A stretch of 64,000 bases of DNA. It comes from Pisaster brevispinus (lineage: Eukaryota > Echinodermata > Asteroidea > Forcipulatida > Asteriidae). Shown piece after piece: positions 31,011-43,109 of this stretch. The stretch lies in assembly GCA_023634235.1 (NCBI GenBank), contig JAMKCF010000002.1, positions 15,309,091 through 15,373,090 of the forward strand, written 5' to 3'. Within the stretch, counting starts at the first letter, position 1. Each line of letters starts with the position of its first letter. Both the position numbers and the translations under genes were made by a program. The notes under the pieces are model-generated. The model was not told where the DNA came from. It did no database searches and saw nothing but the letters and a program-made list of their open reading frames with translations.

Positions 31011-32430
31011 AATATTTGAAGCCCCTTACCAAGAGTGGCTTTTAACTTTGTCAGCTTCACGAAGTTGAAGGAATTAAAGAAACTTTTGGGGAAAGGTGTT
31101 GAATCTTACTGCCACCTTCTTTTGCTCATTAATTGAACTAAAATGATTTCGTACAAGATTATGTTTGGGTCATAAAAGTGAAAATTTGCTGTTATATTCG
31201 GCACCTATTCAAATAGTTGACATCCAAACCTTTGTTCCTAAAATCGGTCATTGGAGTCACGAGAGAAAATAGTTGAAAAACCCCATCACCGTTTTCACAG
31301 TTAGTTTTAACACGGAGGAATAAACTTCCTCCATGGTTTTAAGAGTCGGATTCCAGACTTCATGATAAAAATTAATTGTGTCACTCACTACAGCATTTCA
31401 GGCAAACATATTTAAGGAGTTTTCCACCATTCTTTGTACCAGGTAAGTGATGTGCAAATCAGTGAACCTCAATATAGGGCCAACATGTACATTCTAAGAT
31501 CTATACTGGTTTGGGTGTCGGTGTCATAGGGAAATCTGTCCCCCATAGTATGGGAAATTAGCATGGGCTGGAGGAGGTTGATTTCAAAAGAGGGCGCTAT
31601 CAGAAGAAATGTGTACACAGCTCGCCGAGAATCTTCGGGGGACCGAATCTCCTGCCACACCAGCTTTTAGTCTTCCCCCGTTTGTTTAGAGCCCAGTACC
31701 GAAAGCTTCCATTACTGACGGAGCCTATAAGCCACAGCCTAAGCCCAAGCCGTGGTTAAGAAAAGGGCAATGACAACGAAGTACAATTTTCTTGTTCGAC
31801 ATGGACAGAGTAATAGCAGACGACATCAGGTAACAGCCGCGCGTAAACCATAATAAACAACAACCTCTTTCAAACATTCTGTAGTTTTGGTTTAAAATCT
31901 GAACCATTAACAATCAAAATAAAGGCTTTGAAACTAAATTTCTAAATGAATCTTATTAGATTTGATTAAAAATGTACAAGTAATTTTACAATTCTTTTTA
32001 GTAAGGTGCCTTTTTAGTAGGTATTTATAAAACGTGTTTAGCAAAGAATATGGTAATTAAGCACACGTGGAGTTGTCACTTGCTACGGTCTGTTTTGGCG
32101 TACATTATAACTGGCTGCTGGCTGTCAAAATGCTTGCGTGTTTTGTTCTTTATTTCCTCTCAACTTCTGAAATAATCGATGTTTCTAGCTTGCAACAGCC
32201 CTTGGTTAAATTATCAATCTTCATGCAAGTAGAAGGTAGGCCAAGACTTGGTTGTCAGTTTTCCCCACATTATATTTTTCAAACAAACTCGGCGCATCAA
32301 CGTGACCTGTGGCGGCGCCATAACAAAAACTGTCATTTTCAAAACATGGAGGAAGAAAATTCAAAGAACGTGATGGTCAGAACTGTCTCTTTTTGACATT
32401 AGTAGTTAAACGCATTAGTCTATGGATTAA
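31011..32430. other. Intergenic, no gene seen
   Basis: No conserved coding frame. A 109-codon frame from 32067 has no recognisable domain and is probably chance. Confidence 0.5.
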
Positions 32431-32707
32431 TTAAGGGCAATGACTAATTTTGATTTTATGAAGATAAATAAACTGTAAATATTGGCAAAAAACAATCCCA
32501 CCAATAAACAAGTAAGTAGACTGGGGCACTGTACTTCGTTTTATCTAGCTAGACGACCGCTGGTGTCAAACTTTCAAAAAAATGGAGTACAGCGCCCCAG
32601 TTGCTTCGTCTAAATAACAAGGTTATCATCAATTTTTTTTGTCCCTGGTATTGACCATGTTGAATGGATTAGTCTTCATAAAATGAAAATTAGTCATTGC
32701 AAATTAA
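32431..32707. mobile_element. Foldback MITE flanked by TTAA
   Basis: Left arm GCAATGACTAATTTTGATTT plus TATGAAGA. The right arm TCTTCATAAAATGAAAATTA plus GTCATTGC is its near-perfect inverse. Inner arms CTGGGGCACTGTACTT and AGTACAGCGCCCCAG also pair. TTAA lies at 32431-32434 and 32704-32707, two to three bases outside the arms, as expected for piggyBac-type targets. Confidence 0.7.
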
Positions 32708-34049
32708 ACATAAAAGTTTTTATCTAGTCAAGTCTCATAATATCGTGGGTCTCACGGGCCTATCCATAATTACTTTCACTTTGGTATCAGAAAATTTACC
32801 TTTTTTGCGGTGTCAATACGTCATCTATGAACACCTTCCATACGGTGAATTGGTAACCAAACACCCTTCCACCGATCGGGTGAAAAATCAAATCTGAAAA
32901 CTCAAGGAAATTTCTAAACAATAAATATAGGCCTATCCCCCCCCCCAGGTCATCACAATCCCCTGATGCTAGGGTGTAGGGCTAGCCCAGTTTGGACTCC
33001 TCCAAGGGCAAGGTGTAGGGCCAAGAAGCTGCAAGGGAGTCCATCGCAAAGATGTCTAAGGGTGGTGGGGGCTTAGGAGGGGGCATTACAGTTTCCTAAG
33101 ATAATAAAGAGATGTTCTCCTCCCCCTTGCCCTGTAGGACAAGCACTTTGCAACAAGGATGGGGCTGCAGGAAAATGGAAGAACTGCTGTGGATGCCTTC
33201 CTTCTGGTAAAAGGCACTGAAAGAAAACTCACAAGAAGGATACCGCAAGAAATATCCGACCCATTCTGAGTTCATGTTAGATGGTGTTCAATCTGGAGAT
33301 CTTCGTCTGACAATAAAACAGTTGTTAATAAAAGCAAACATTAGTATAAATGCAATAGTGACGTGTTTAGAAACCAGAGTCCGACTTGTTTCAAAGATGG
33401 ATCCAGAGGTGTAAAAGGGACCCGTTCACCTCTTCTTGGACTGTGATGGATAGAAATGGCTCTCAAGACTGCCACATAAAATTGAACAACAAGAGGGATA
33501 TGTATTTTTGTTGCTGCATCCTGAGGTACCTCAAATCACTGCTATCAATGAGCCTGCAAAATACTCAAGGATGTCTCCCGTTAAGTTCCGCCTCTTGGAA
33601 ATGTGAGTATTGATTTAGGTCTTTCTAAACTTTGTAATTAGTGAATCTTTGCACAATATTATCTTTGATTGTGAAGATCTACAGGTGAAATGTCATCCGG
33701 TGAAAGGTCAAGGAGATTGGGAGGAAGGGAGGGGTATAGGGGAAGGGGTGGGTGCTGATAAAAAGAGGGGGCTATTGCTGAAAGGAAGGGGCTCCTTACA
33801 AATATCAGAAGTATCAGAATTGGTAAACATGGATTAGGCCTATTGAAATCATACTCTCTTTCAAATCAGAGTGCTGTCATCATACAAGATTAATGTTCTC
33901 TAGTGTTTGGGGGGGGGACCTACCTCAATCCACCCCTCCCCGATCTACCACTAATTGATTAGGACCATACAAAATTACAGCTGTGAAATATTTAATAACT
34001 CTTTTTTTGCATTATAATTTTAGAAATATTTGAGGTTTTTCTCTATGGT
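32708..34049. other. Intergenic, no gene seen
   Basis: Includes runs of C (near 32940) and G (near 33908) and a purine-rich GGGAGG stretch near 33718-33790. Nothing coding is recognised. Confidence 0.5.
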
Positions 34050-34170
34050 TTTACCCATGCACCAATTTGTGTATAGCACTGTATACTCGGTACTTTCCCA
34101 AGTCCTGTTAAAAAAAATCCACCTAGGCACAACATTTGGGTGGGATTGAAACCACAACCTTTGCTAATAT
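34050..34170 (-). mobile_element. SINE-B remnant
   Basis: It shares GTATAGCACTGTATACTCGG, AGTCCTGTTAAAAAAAATCC and GGGTGGGATTGAAACCACAA with SINE-B. This is the minus-strand tail plus the B-box part of the head. The rest of the head is lost. Confidence 0.7.
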
Positions 34171-34390
34171 AGCAGCAAAATGTTTCTTAAAATGTTTCTT
34201 AAAAACTTGGAAAATGGAAAATTAGTTTCAAGAATAGAAAGTCTGTCTAAATAGACTGCAATGTTTGCAAATACTTGAACTCTAAACAAGTTAATTTTGT
34301 TTCCTTCACTTATAAAAGCACCGTATATGAATTCCAAAATGTTCAAAACTAAATTGTATGCCCTGTTGTAATTTTGGTATGTAATAATCA

Positions 34391-34512
34391 GGGTTCAATT
34401 TCATGGCTTCGCTTACTGCGGAATTCGGCGCTTACCAAGCCATGAAAAGCACATAATTTCATGGGCTGTAAGCGCCGAATTTCGCAGTAAGCAGAGCCAT
34501 GAAATAAGGTCC
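34391..34512. mobile_element. M1-family short derivative
   Basis: TTTCATGGCTTCGCTTACTG at the left and CAGTAAGCAGAGCCATGAAA at the right pair, with AATTCGGCGCTTACC and TAAGCGCCGAATT inside. It is half the length of the 252-bp copies. Confidence 0.75.
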
Positions 34513-34872
34513 TGGTGACTTTAATACCATCACTCTTGAAAACTTAACCTGGAAACAAAAACACATTTTGAAATGCCTGCGCAGTTGTTCCAAGCTATCA
34601 TGAAGATGAAGTTTTCTATGTAATCCGATGACTGCAGAATGTTGCAATGGACTCTAACCAGTGTATGAAGAGCCCATCTGACAGATGCTTCAGATGCCAT
34701 TGGTAGTTGACGAAGACCTGAAAGCCAAGTTTTTTTGTTAATTGGCTGGCAGATTTACTGAAGAGTAACTTGAACATGGATCATGCCTCCTAATGTAAAC
34801 AGCCCTTGCACTTGAAAATTAAGCCCAGTCCTAAAACTGCGCATGACAAAGGCTGTGTTTCTACCGTAAAAT

Positions 34873-35200
34873 CAGGCCTGGAATTACATGGAGGCCACGG
34901 GGGACGGAGCCATGGCTTCTGTTGCCCATGGTCTTGGCCTTGGTGCCCCTGGTCTTGGCCTTGTAGCCCCTGGTATTGGCCTTGGTGCCCCTGTTCTTGG
35001 CCTTGGTGCCCCTGGTCTTGGCCTTGGTGCCCCTGCATGGTCTTGGCCTTGGTGCCCCTGGTCTTGGCCTTGTTGCCCCTGGTCTTGGCCTTGGTGCCCC
35101 TTCAAAAGTTTTCCATAGCATTTAAGGTTTTCCAATGGAAGTGCCCTTTGTAAAATTTAAAATGGCCTTGCCCTCTCAAAGATGAAATTCTAGGCCTGTA
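34873..35200. repeat. GGCACC-type repeat carrying a minisatellite
   Basis: The flanks GGCCTGGAATTACATGGAGGC and AGGCCTGTAAA resemble the ends of the repeat at 59240-59408. The interior is expanded as a 21-bp minisatellite. Confidence 0.55.
34930..35101. repeat. 21-bp minisatellite, eight units
   Basis: Eight units of the form GGTCTTGGCCTTGGTGCCCC with a final T, with single-base variants and one 4-base insertion (GCAT). Because 21 is a multiple of three, several frames on both strands stay open (poly-APGLGLG and others). There is no start context, splice signal or homology to suggest a protein. Confidence 0.9.
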
Positions 35201-35440
35201 AAATATTCTGTATGAGATTTATGAAAACTAACTTAATGGCAGTGAGGCACATGAGAGGGAAGGGGCTTATTGCGGGGGCTGCACCAACATCCAAATCTCC
35301 CCGTTCCGAAAGTCAAAAGTTGAACTAGTTGTGTTGTTTTCAATTGTCTAGCTTTGAAGTAGGCTACATCACATTGCCTTATAAAGTGTTTTGTTTTCCT
35401 GTCTGGAAGCATAATGTGTCATCACAAAATCCATTCCCCC

Positions 35441-35670
35441 TCGTTCAGAATGTCTTTAGACTCAAGTACATCCATTTAAATTTTGTGTACGGGTAGTCAG
35501 CGAAGATGTTTAGCAAGGTCCAGAATTTCTTTGGACTCCAAGTACATCCATTAATTTTTTTTTTACCAGTAGTCAGCGAAGATGTTATAGCAAGGTCTAG
35601 AATGCCTTCTGACTCACATCCATTAGTTTCTGTTTGTACCAGTAGTCAGCGAAGGTGTTTAGCAAGATCG
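35441..35670. repeat. Minisatellite, unit about 77 bp, three copies
   Basis: Each unit runs from CAGAATNTCTTTNGACTC through AAGTACATCCATT to AGTCAGCGAAGATGTTTAGC. The three copies differ by small indels. It has no coding role. Confidence 0.85.
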
Positions 35671-37068
35671 TATTACAGAGATGGAGGGAGTGGCTAATTC
35701 ACCCAACTGTTTATGTGATTAATGGTTGCTGGGATAATTTATGACGCAATCAATCTAATGACCATGTAATGCTTTAAAGGAAAGTACAGTATTGATAAAA
35801 AAAAGAAGAAGAAGCTAATTATAAATAGCAATTATATTTTGCTTGGAGGTCAGGTACTGAATTTTACCCTGCTGAATTCAAATTGTCAGTTATAGAAAGG
35901 TGGATAAATGCCAAACTTTTACGAGAATTGCTGTTATCAAAATTTATCATTGTATGCCTGATATTCTTCCTACTTGAATCTGATTTGTGATTTTGTTGTC
36001 CTCAGAAACGCAGTAAAATTGTTAGTAAATAGCCTTAAAAATCTATAAAAGTCTATCCTACATGCATGTAGGTGAGCGCATGTACTTTTCATAGTTTTTT
36101 CCAAGGACCAGTTAGAAAATAAAGAACTCAGTGTTTTTTGTCCGGGAAAAAAATTTAATAAATGGAAACTAAAAGTTGAGGTTATTTTTTTTTTTTACAT
36201 TTCCCTTCAAAACTGAGTACAGTTGAGGATTTCTTAATATCAACCCAGTAATGTAAATATGTATCTACCCCACGAAAAGGAAATCATGTGTGTTTGACGT
36301 GTAACAAGAGAAACAAGACTTTTGTCCACTGAGCTACATACGGCACGTGCCTTTCATTTGCAATCAGTTATAGTGTTCTCAGTGGTAGGCCGTATGACAT
36401 TGGACGATACCACAATATACTTGAATAACAGACACACCACCACTGTGGCGTCTGCACATAATAAGGCCCTACCAACTTGGTATTACCGAACACACTGAGG
36501 CTTGTTTGTGGTGGTTTTTTTTTCTCTCTCTCTCCTCTGGATCTCCGACAACAAAGAGGTGGTAGCAATATACAGGATCGTAAGTGCAATTAAAATTTTA
36601 ATTTCGATTTTAAATTAGAAAATATTCTGGTGTGGAATGAATTTAGGGTTAAGCTTGTAGTGGAGTCGGGTTGAGCAGTTTGTTTTGCTGAAACAAATTG
36701 AGGGTGGAGGTGGGGATGGAGGTGGGTGTGGGGTTGGGGGGTAGTCAGCCTTCAAGATCTGAGAGGCAGTATGATGTGGTGGTACATAGTTTTCACAGCG
36801 TACACAAATTCTATTTGTTCAAACAAATGTATAGGAAAATGTCTCACTGTCCCAATAATTGGATACCAAATTAAAGATGATGAGGAACATGAAATTTTCC
36901 TAATATTAATAAAAACAATTAATTAAAGGTGGAAAGTGACTGTTTGATTAATCCTGTTGCATGTATTTGTAGTAGCTGCTTTGTTATTTTCCCCCTCATA
37001 AACATAGGCTCATGTGGGTTGGAGACTATTGCTGCTGGTTATAATATGGAAATGTAATGTGTTATTTT
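35671..37068. other. Intergenic, no gene seen
   Basis: AT-rich with a G/T-rich stretch near 36705-36740. No recognisable feature. Confidence 0.5.
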
Positions 37069-37345
37069 TTGTGAGGGTTCGAGTCCCGAATGTGGCACTT
37101 GTGTCCTCGAACAAGATGCTTTACCATAATTGCTTTGTCCTCAGATGTTAAGTCATAGGTCCCATTTACAAGGATTAGTGATTGAGAACCCAGGACACTT
37201 ATTGTGGGAAGAGTAGGGGTTAGCCCGGTGTTTCTGGTTCACATAGCAAGCACCCTTGTTTACAGGTTTCCTCAGGCTTGTGGGCTACAGTGATCAAGTT
37301 CACTTATGAGGCATCCTTGGTTTCATTACCGGAAATATATAATGA
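37069..37345 (+). mobile_element. SINE-C body (5' head truncated)
   Basis: It starts at the B box GGTTCGAGTCCC, followed by TGGCACTTGTGTCCTCGAAC, AATTGCTTTGTCCT, GTGTTTCTGGTTCACATAGC, ACAGGTTTCCTCAGGCTTGT and ATCCTTGGTTTCATTACC. The same blocks occur inverted at 38055-38395. Confidence 0.8.
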
Positions 37346-38054
37346 TAAGGAATGAGGAATCATTTTATGCAACCATGTGTTCTTGAAACCCACAAAATCA
37401 AATATGCAAAAATAAATTGAAAAAACAAAAAGAATTAACTGTTGCAAGCTGCTTACCAACCAAAGTATCAATGCCAGCCTACAGAATCAATGTAAAACAA
37501 CTTGTGACAGACCTCACTTTTTGATGAAAGCCTTCGAGAAAGGACTGAAACATGAAAGCTACAACAATTTTTTGCAAATATAAATTAATGTTCTGTTTGT
37601 TTCTCATGGCTGTAACTTCTAAAAGGCGTCCTACATTAGCATTTTTTTTTCTCTGGCAAACAAATAATGAACATTAATTTATAAACTTTACTTCCCACAA
37701 AAGTGAAACATTAGAGTCGATTTAAGGATGCATTGTGAGCTGAGAAATTTGACATGACTCTATTAGTGCATTTCCGTCAGGCCTAGGGAACCATTTCCTG
37801 TTGTATTTGTATTTTTTTCTTCTACCCAGAGAGTCCAGACATTTCCCATCTGGTTCAATCTCCTCGTCAATCATTTGGATTGCTGGATAACGAAACGTGG
37901 CTTTCATAACGTAATGCAAAGTGGGCAGTAAACCTGTGCCAGTAATTTGCCATGATGTGTATTGGCTCGTCATCAAATCAAACTTTGTCCCTTTGAAAGA
38001 TATCCTACAAAGAATCCTTGGTTTAGGTTCTTACTTTTATAATTTTATATATTT
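37346..38054. other. Spacer between two inverted SINE-C copies
   Basis: Near 37440 it carries a relative of the sequence upstream of 27678 (GCTGCTTACCAACCAAA, GCCTTCGAGAAAGG). No gene is recognised. Confidence 0.5.
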
Positions 38055-38395
38055 ATATTTCTGGTAATGAAACCAAGGATGCCCCATAAGTGAACTTTAA
38101 TCACTGTAGCTCACAAGCCTGAGGAAACCTGTAACTGAGGGTGCTTGCTATGTGAACCAGAAACACCAGGGTGATTTCCTACTCTTCCGTGTTTTGGGTT
38201 CATTTATGTGCACTACCAATCCTAGTACATTGAACCTACGGCTTAAAGTCCCATCCGAAGGACAAAGCAATTATGGTAAAGTATCTTGCTCAAGGACACA
38301 AGTGCCATGACCGGGACTCGAACCCACACTCTGCTGATCAGAAACACCAGAGCTTGAGTCTAGTGCTATTAAACCGCCCAGCCATGACAAACCAC
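38055..38395 (-). mobile_element. SINE-C, nearly full length
   Basis: On the minus strand the head reads TGGGCGGTTTAATAGCACTA, then GACTCAAGCTCTGGTGTTTC and GTGTGGGTTCGAGTCCCGG. This resembles a type II (Leu/Ser) tRNA with a long variable arm. The body continues as in the copy at 37.1 kb. Confidence 0.8.
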
Positions 38396-38884
38396 AAGGA
38401 CGTAAATAAAAAATATTATTACAACTTAATGAAATTATAGTACAGTCTACAAGTATCATGTGGTATAGATGAAGCTGGTTCCCTGCAAATAATTGCTTAA
38501 CAACATCTAAATAGCTTAGCACCGTCCATTATCTGCCGGATTTACCAGTTTTCAATTTTAGTCTTTGAATTTTAATCTTTGCATGAACAATTCTGAGAGA
38601 ATTCTACATGTATTAGCAAGTTCAATACCAATGCTCTAATGGTAAAGTGTTTTCAGCTATTGTTTAACTTAGACCCTTTCAGCCCATAGCTATTAAATCT
38701 CTCACAGAGGCTGTAAGCCAAAGCCAGAACTGAAAGCCATTTTGTCATAAAAGCTTACAGTGAGTTTTCACAGAAGTATGCACAAGTGACTGTGGAAAGG
38801 CCAGTGGCTGTCTGATTATTTAAAAAGTCTGCCAACTTGTCAAAAGCCACCGCCAAATGCAGAACTCTGCTGACCATAAGCAAA

Positions 38885-39033
38885 AAATTGACACTTATAC
38901 AGGGATTTGTGCACATAGTGTATGTACTTTCAAAACTACTGTAAGCATAGAAATTTCATGCTAACCCTGCAAGCAGAGAATGGGTGACCATAAGCTCGGA
39001 ATTTCGCGGTAAGCAGGAACATGAAATTGGGTC
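38885..39033. mobile_element. M1-family MITE, degraded
   Basis: The right part CGGAATTTCGCGGTAAGCAG plus GAACATGAAATTGGGTC is well preserved. The left part keeps CATAAGCAAAAAATTGACAC and similar blocks. Confidence 0.6.
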
Positions 39034-41510
39034 GGGTTTAAATTTCATTATCCTTCAGTGAAAAAGGAAGTACTTCAGACAATTCACATTGCTATTGTGC
39101 CCAGTGCACATCACTTGCAAAGGCCTGTCTATTTCCTTGTACGCATTGAAGTTCAGCCTGCAAAATCAATCCTACTTTTAGAGCTTCAGTTGAATAGGGA
39201 TTTCCCCTAATTTATTTTTAATTGATATTTTGTTCCGTACAATTTATTTTTGTTTACAGGGAAATTGATCATCTAAAGATTGTTTAAAAACACAATATTC
39301 TGAGTTGTGTTCCGGAATTGGGATTGGTTGGTAGGCAATATTAATATGGAGGTAATGATGACCTTCATTGTACCAAGGCTACTGATCTATTCAAAACTTT
39401 CTTACATCTTATCAAACAAGGTCCCATTTACAGATGTTAGAGTCAAGGAGATAAATACCCTTCAAATAGCTGTTCCTTATTTCAATTTCGGCAATCAGAA
39501 TAAGCCCCTTACCGATATTAACAAGCACAAAATCTACGAGCAGAGATTACGCCAAGACCACACCGGCTCTTTTCAGAGCCAACACTCCTCTGTGTTTACA
39601 CTCCTCTGTGTTTACACTTGTACACTTGTACCCACAAGTTTACTTAAACACAAAACCCCTGAGCGAATTTGATGAAATTTTCGCAGGTTTGCTGTATTGA
39701 CAAACAAATCATGAAATATATTTCCCTAGTACTTTATTTTGTAGATGCACAGTTTCTTCAAAGAAAATTACATCATTGGTATCTTGAGAAAATGTGGATT
39801 TGTAGGGTAGGATTTAATATGAAATATTGTTCCACCGACATTAGTGCATCTGTGATTGCCGAGAAAAACGAGAGAGCAAATGGTGACAATTTTAATCTGT
39901 CAGACAGATCTTGTTATATTAAAAACTCACGCATTCAAATGATAGTCGGCGGCCATAGCTAAAAAAAAAACAAACAAATTTTTACATTTTTTTATTATAA
40001 AAAATAACGGCTGGCGAAACTATTTCACTGGATACTTGGGAATATGTTCTGATCAGTCGAGTAAGTTATTTTGTAGTAACTTGGAAGTCCATTTTGCTCA
40101 TGTCTGCAGATGATGGAATCCACCTTTAAAAGTGAATGACCTTAAAGACTCGTAGTCCACCAAATATTGTTAATAATGCAAGGAAAGAAAAAGTTGAACA
40201 TTGTGCTTTCTTTTCTGTTGTATAAACTAATATCACAACCATATGCAACTTGATCATCTAGTTATTTAAAAACAAGTTTCCTTGTTGAGAAAGTGGCACA
40301 AATAATTGAAAGTTGCACATCATTGAACACTTCACGGAGACAAGTGCAGAAGAACTGATTCCAACGACTGTGTTAAATGTAACACTAAAACATGAAGATT
40401 GTTTCTCTGTCTGAGTGGCCATATGGTGCCATAATAAAACAGTAGATAACTAGGTTATGGCTAATGTGAGGTGGATTTGAACATTATTCCATGTACGTGC
40501 TGGTTGTGCTTGTCGTTTTGATTAATTAGACCTTCTGAGAGACTGTTTACATGGAGTGTACTTTGTATGTTTTTGCACACACACATCTGCTAAGTTTCCT
40601 GCAGTCAGACCTTTTATTTTAAAGCTATAACGTACTAATTTTACTAAATAAATGTGATGAAGCATGATATGTAGTGCACAAAATTGTCTCTTATATGATA
40701 AAATTTTAGGTATTTATTGACCGCATCAAGTACAAAAACTTACCTTCTGTTGGCCACAAATTTGCTATGAGAGCAAAATACTGGCATGTGCATACAGTAT
40801 GAAAATTGACCAATAAAACACTCTCGGTTTGTATACAACCTCAGGTCATTCTGGATTTACAATTATGTTAATTATGTTAATTATGTCTAATTCACATGCA
40901 TGTTTAATTAGTATGACCTGTCAGTATACATTCAACCTGTATATGCGAATCAGATCATACGTTGGAGTGAATCAGTGATCTGTGTCCAATCGGTTGAAAA
41001 TCATGGAGCCTCCACCTCACCGCACATTTTGTGCTTAATATTTAAAACAACGTCCTCTGCTTAAAACATTTTCTGCCTCATGAGGCAGGGAGACCTTTCA
41101 GCCATCCTGGCAACGTTGAAAGTTGTCAAAATCAATTTTTCATATCGTTTGAAGTGAACAGGCTTGCCTCTTTACATCAGATCAGCTGATTTCCTATTTG
41201 TTCTCCTTTTTTGAAAACTATGCTCTTGAACAGGTTCCTCTTTTTTGTTTGCGAAAAAAAAAAGGCAATAGCCCATTTGCATGTCCCAATGCGGACGATT
41301 GGCGCACAAAGGATTCTGGGTGAAATCCGAGTCAAAGCATCATTGGCAACCATCAAGGCACACTGATTTTGAAACAATGCGGTACACACTACATAACCTG
41401 GCACAGTTACATGTAAACTACAGCATGGCCTCCATGTCGGAAGTTCTATTTATTTTTTACTCTATTCGGTTTTCTGGATGCATTGCGGTACATTTTTATG
41501 ATGTCACTTG
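39034..41510. other. Intergenic, no gene seen
   Basis: The only notable signal is the histone-type stem-loop at 39565. Frames of 97-121 codons near 39307-39962 show no domain. A short TTAATTATG tandem lies near 40865. Confidence 0.5.
39565..39580 (+). promoter_or_regulatory. Orphan histone-type 3' stem-loop
   Basis: GGCTCTTTTCAGAGCC exactly matches the canonical histone mRNA stem-loop, preceded by CCACACC and followed by AACACTCC. No histone coding sequence is visible upstream, and the downstream histone element is not evident. Confidence 0.55.
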
Positions 41511-41575
41511 TTCTTACTTACTTACTTTACTTAATCCTTTTTGTCCCCATTGGAACATGAGGCCACGCACGTGCA
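41511..41575 (+). mobile_element. Possible LINE 3'-end remnant
   Basis: TACTTAATCCTTTTTGTCCC followed by CATTGGAACATGAGGCCAC resembles 3' ends of non-LTR elements, as I remember them from invertebrate genomes. Weak evidence. Confidence 0.25.
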
Positions 41576-42443
41576 TATGGCCATTAGTTATTTGTTTTCT
41601 CAAAAGGTGAAATAGTTTGGATTTTAAACAAAAATGAAAATAAAAGCCTCCCTTCTATTTAACAAATTTTCAGCAAATTTGGATACCCTGACTCCAGCTT
41701 CTTGATAGCACCCTCAAAAAATGTAATCTCCTTATTAGGAAGATGTTTTTTGCAATGATTTATTGGTTGAGTGTCCCAACACTTTATTACACTCTGACTA
41801 CTGCAAATCCATTAATCACATTCAGGGCAGTTTTCAAGAAAATGTAGTGAATTCTGAAAATGTTCTTTAAAGTGTCTTCAACTTGATTACCCCCAATAAG
41901 GGGAGTGTTAGTGGGAACTAGGGCAGATTTTCCGTGTCAGAATTTTTACCTTTAGGTGAAAAGTAGAAATTTGCTGTAAATTACGGGGTTAAGGCAACAT
42001 TTAAATGGAGTGCAACTTTGTCGCCTTTTGGAGCTGTGGGGTTCTGACCCAAGCAATCTCACGAGGGAAATGATTCAATGAAAGGGGAGGGGGAAGGGGG
42101 TTCTAGCTGAGCTTGAGATAAACATCTCTGTCACAAAAACAAGCCTGAAGTGTGATTTTTATTATAGTGTCAAAGTTGAACTATTACTGTATGATGTGTT
42201 AATTCCAGCAGAGGGAGTCTACAGCTGTTGCATGGAGGAGTCATGAGATGTGCAGTATATCTCCAACTCAAGGTCACTATCCTCATCCTAAGGTCAACTC
42301 ACCAGGCTGAGAAGAGGCTGCACTGGTATGTAACTTCATCCATTAAAGGGAATGTGCAGTATGTGTAGTGCTAGATCCAGGCGCCAGTCCAAGTTGGGGT
42401 CAGCCCTGCCCAAATCCCATTTTGGCTATCGGGGTCAGCCCTG
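41576..42443. other. Intergenic, no gene seen
   Basis: Nothing recognised apart from a purine-rich G run near 42085. Confidence 0.5.
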
Positions 42444-42628
42444 GGGCCTAATTTCATAAAGCACAAAAACTTGCTAAGCACAGATAAATCTTGCTCAGCT
42501 AAAACAGGTTACCAGCCGAAATTTCATAAAGTTGACATTGTCGCCAATGGTTCCCGGCTCATTTTTTGCTCTGCAAAGAAATTTGCCGAGCAGTATTTTC
42601 TGCCTGACACCTTTATGAAATTAGGCCC
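42444..42628. mobile_element. M2-family palindromic MITE
   Basis: GGGCCTAATTTCATAAAGCAC at the left and CTTTATGAAATTAGGCCC at the right. The interior has TTGCTAAGCACAG and GGTTACCAGCCGAAATTTC. Confidence 0.8.
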
Positions 42629-42769
42629 TGCCCAGATCCACTTTTTAGCCAGCTCTCTGAGTGACTTCTTAGCAAAATAAATAAAATCATTTTAGTTTGA
42701 AGGACCAGTTTATTACAGGAAGGTGATCAATCAAACTTAGGCGTGACTGGGGCTTAACCCTCGGGACTT

Positions 42770-43012
42770 CCAATTTTTTTAATTTAAAATTTTACATTTT
42801 TAATTTTTAATTTTTTTAATTTTAATTTTTTTATTTATTTATTTAATTTTTTTATATATTTTTTTAAATTTAAAAACATTTGATTTATTTACCTTTTTTA
42901 TTTTATTTTATTTTATTTTATTGATTGATTGATTGATTGATTAAACTTTTCTATTTATTTTATTTATTTATTTATTTATTTATTTATTTTTTTTTGGGGG
43001 GGGGGGGGGGTC
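42770..43012. repeat. AT-rich low-complexity block and G run
   Basis: TTTTA/TTTAA-type repeats, a GATT run (about 42920-42942), a TTTA run and finally T8 followed by G13. Confidence 0.9.
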
Positions 43013-43109
43013 AGCTGTTGATGCCAATATCACCAGCTGGTCTTGCCTGGCATGCTAAAATCCTTAGTGAGGTAATGGAAAGGGATATGTTGGAGTGAGT
43101 TACATTTCA

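Noticed and set aside
34806..35153. Overlapping frames of 76-115 codons with APGLGLG or QGHQGQDQ repeats on both strands
   Set aside because: Produced by the 21-bp minisatellite. No start context, splice sites or homology.
37722..37976. 84-codon minus-strand frame with charged residues
   Set aside because: No recognised family and no supporting splice or start context between two SINE copies.
39307..39672. 121-codon frame overlapping the orphan histone stem-loop, considered as a histone or other gene
   Set aside because: The translation has no histone-fold features and the stem-loop lies inside the frame, not after it.
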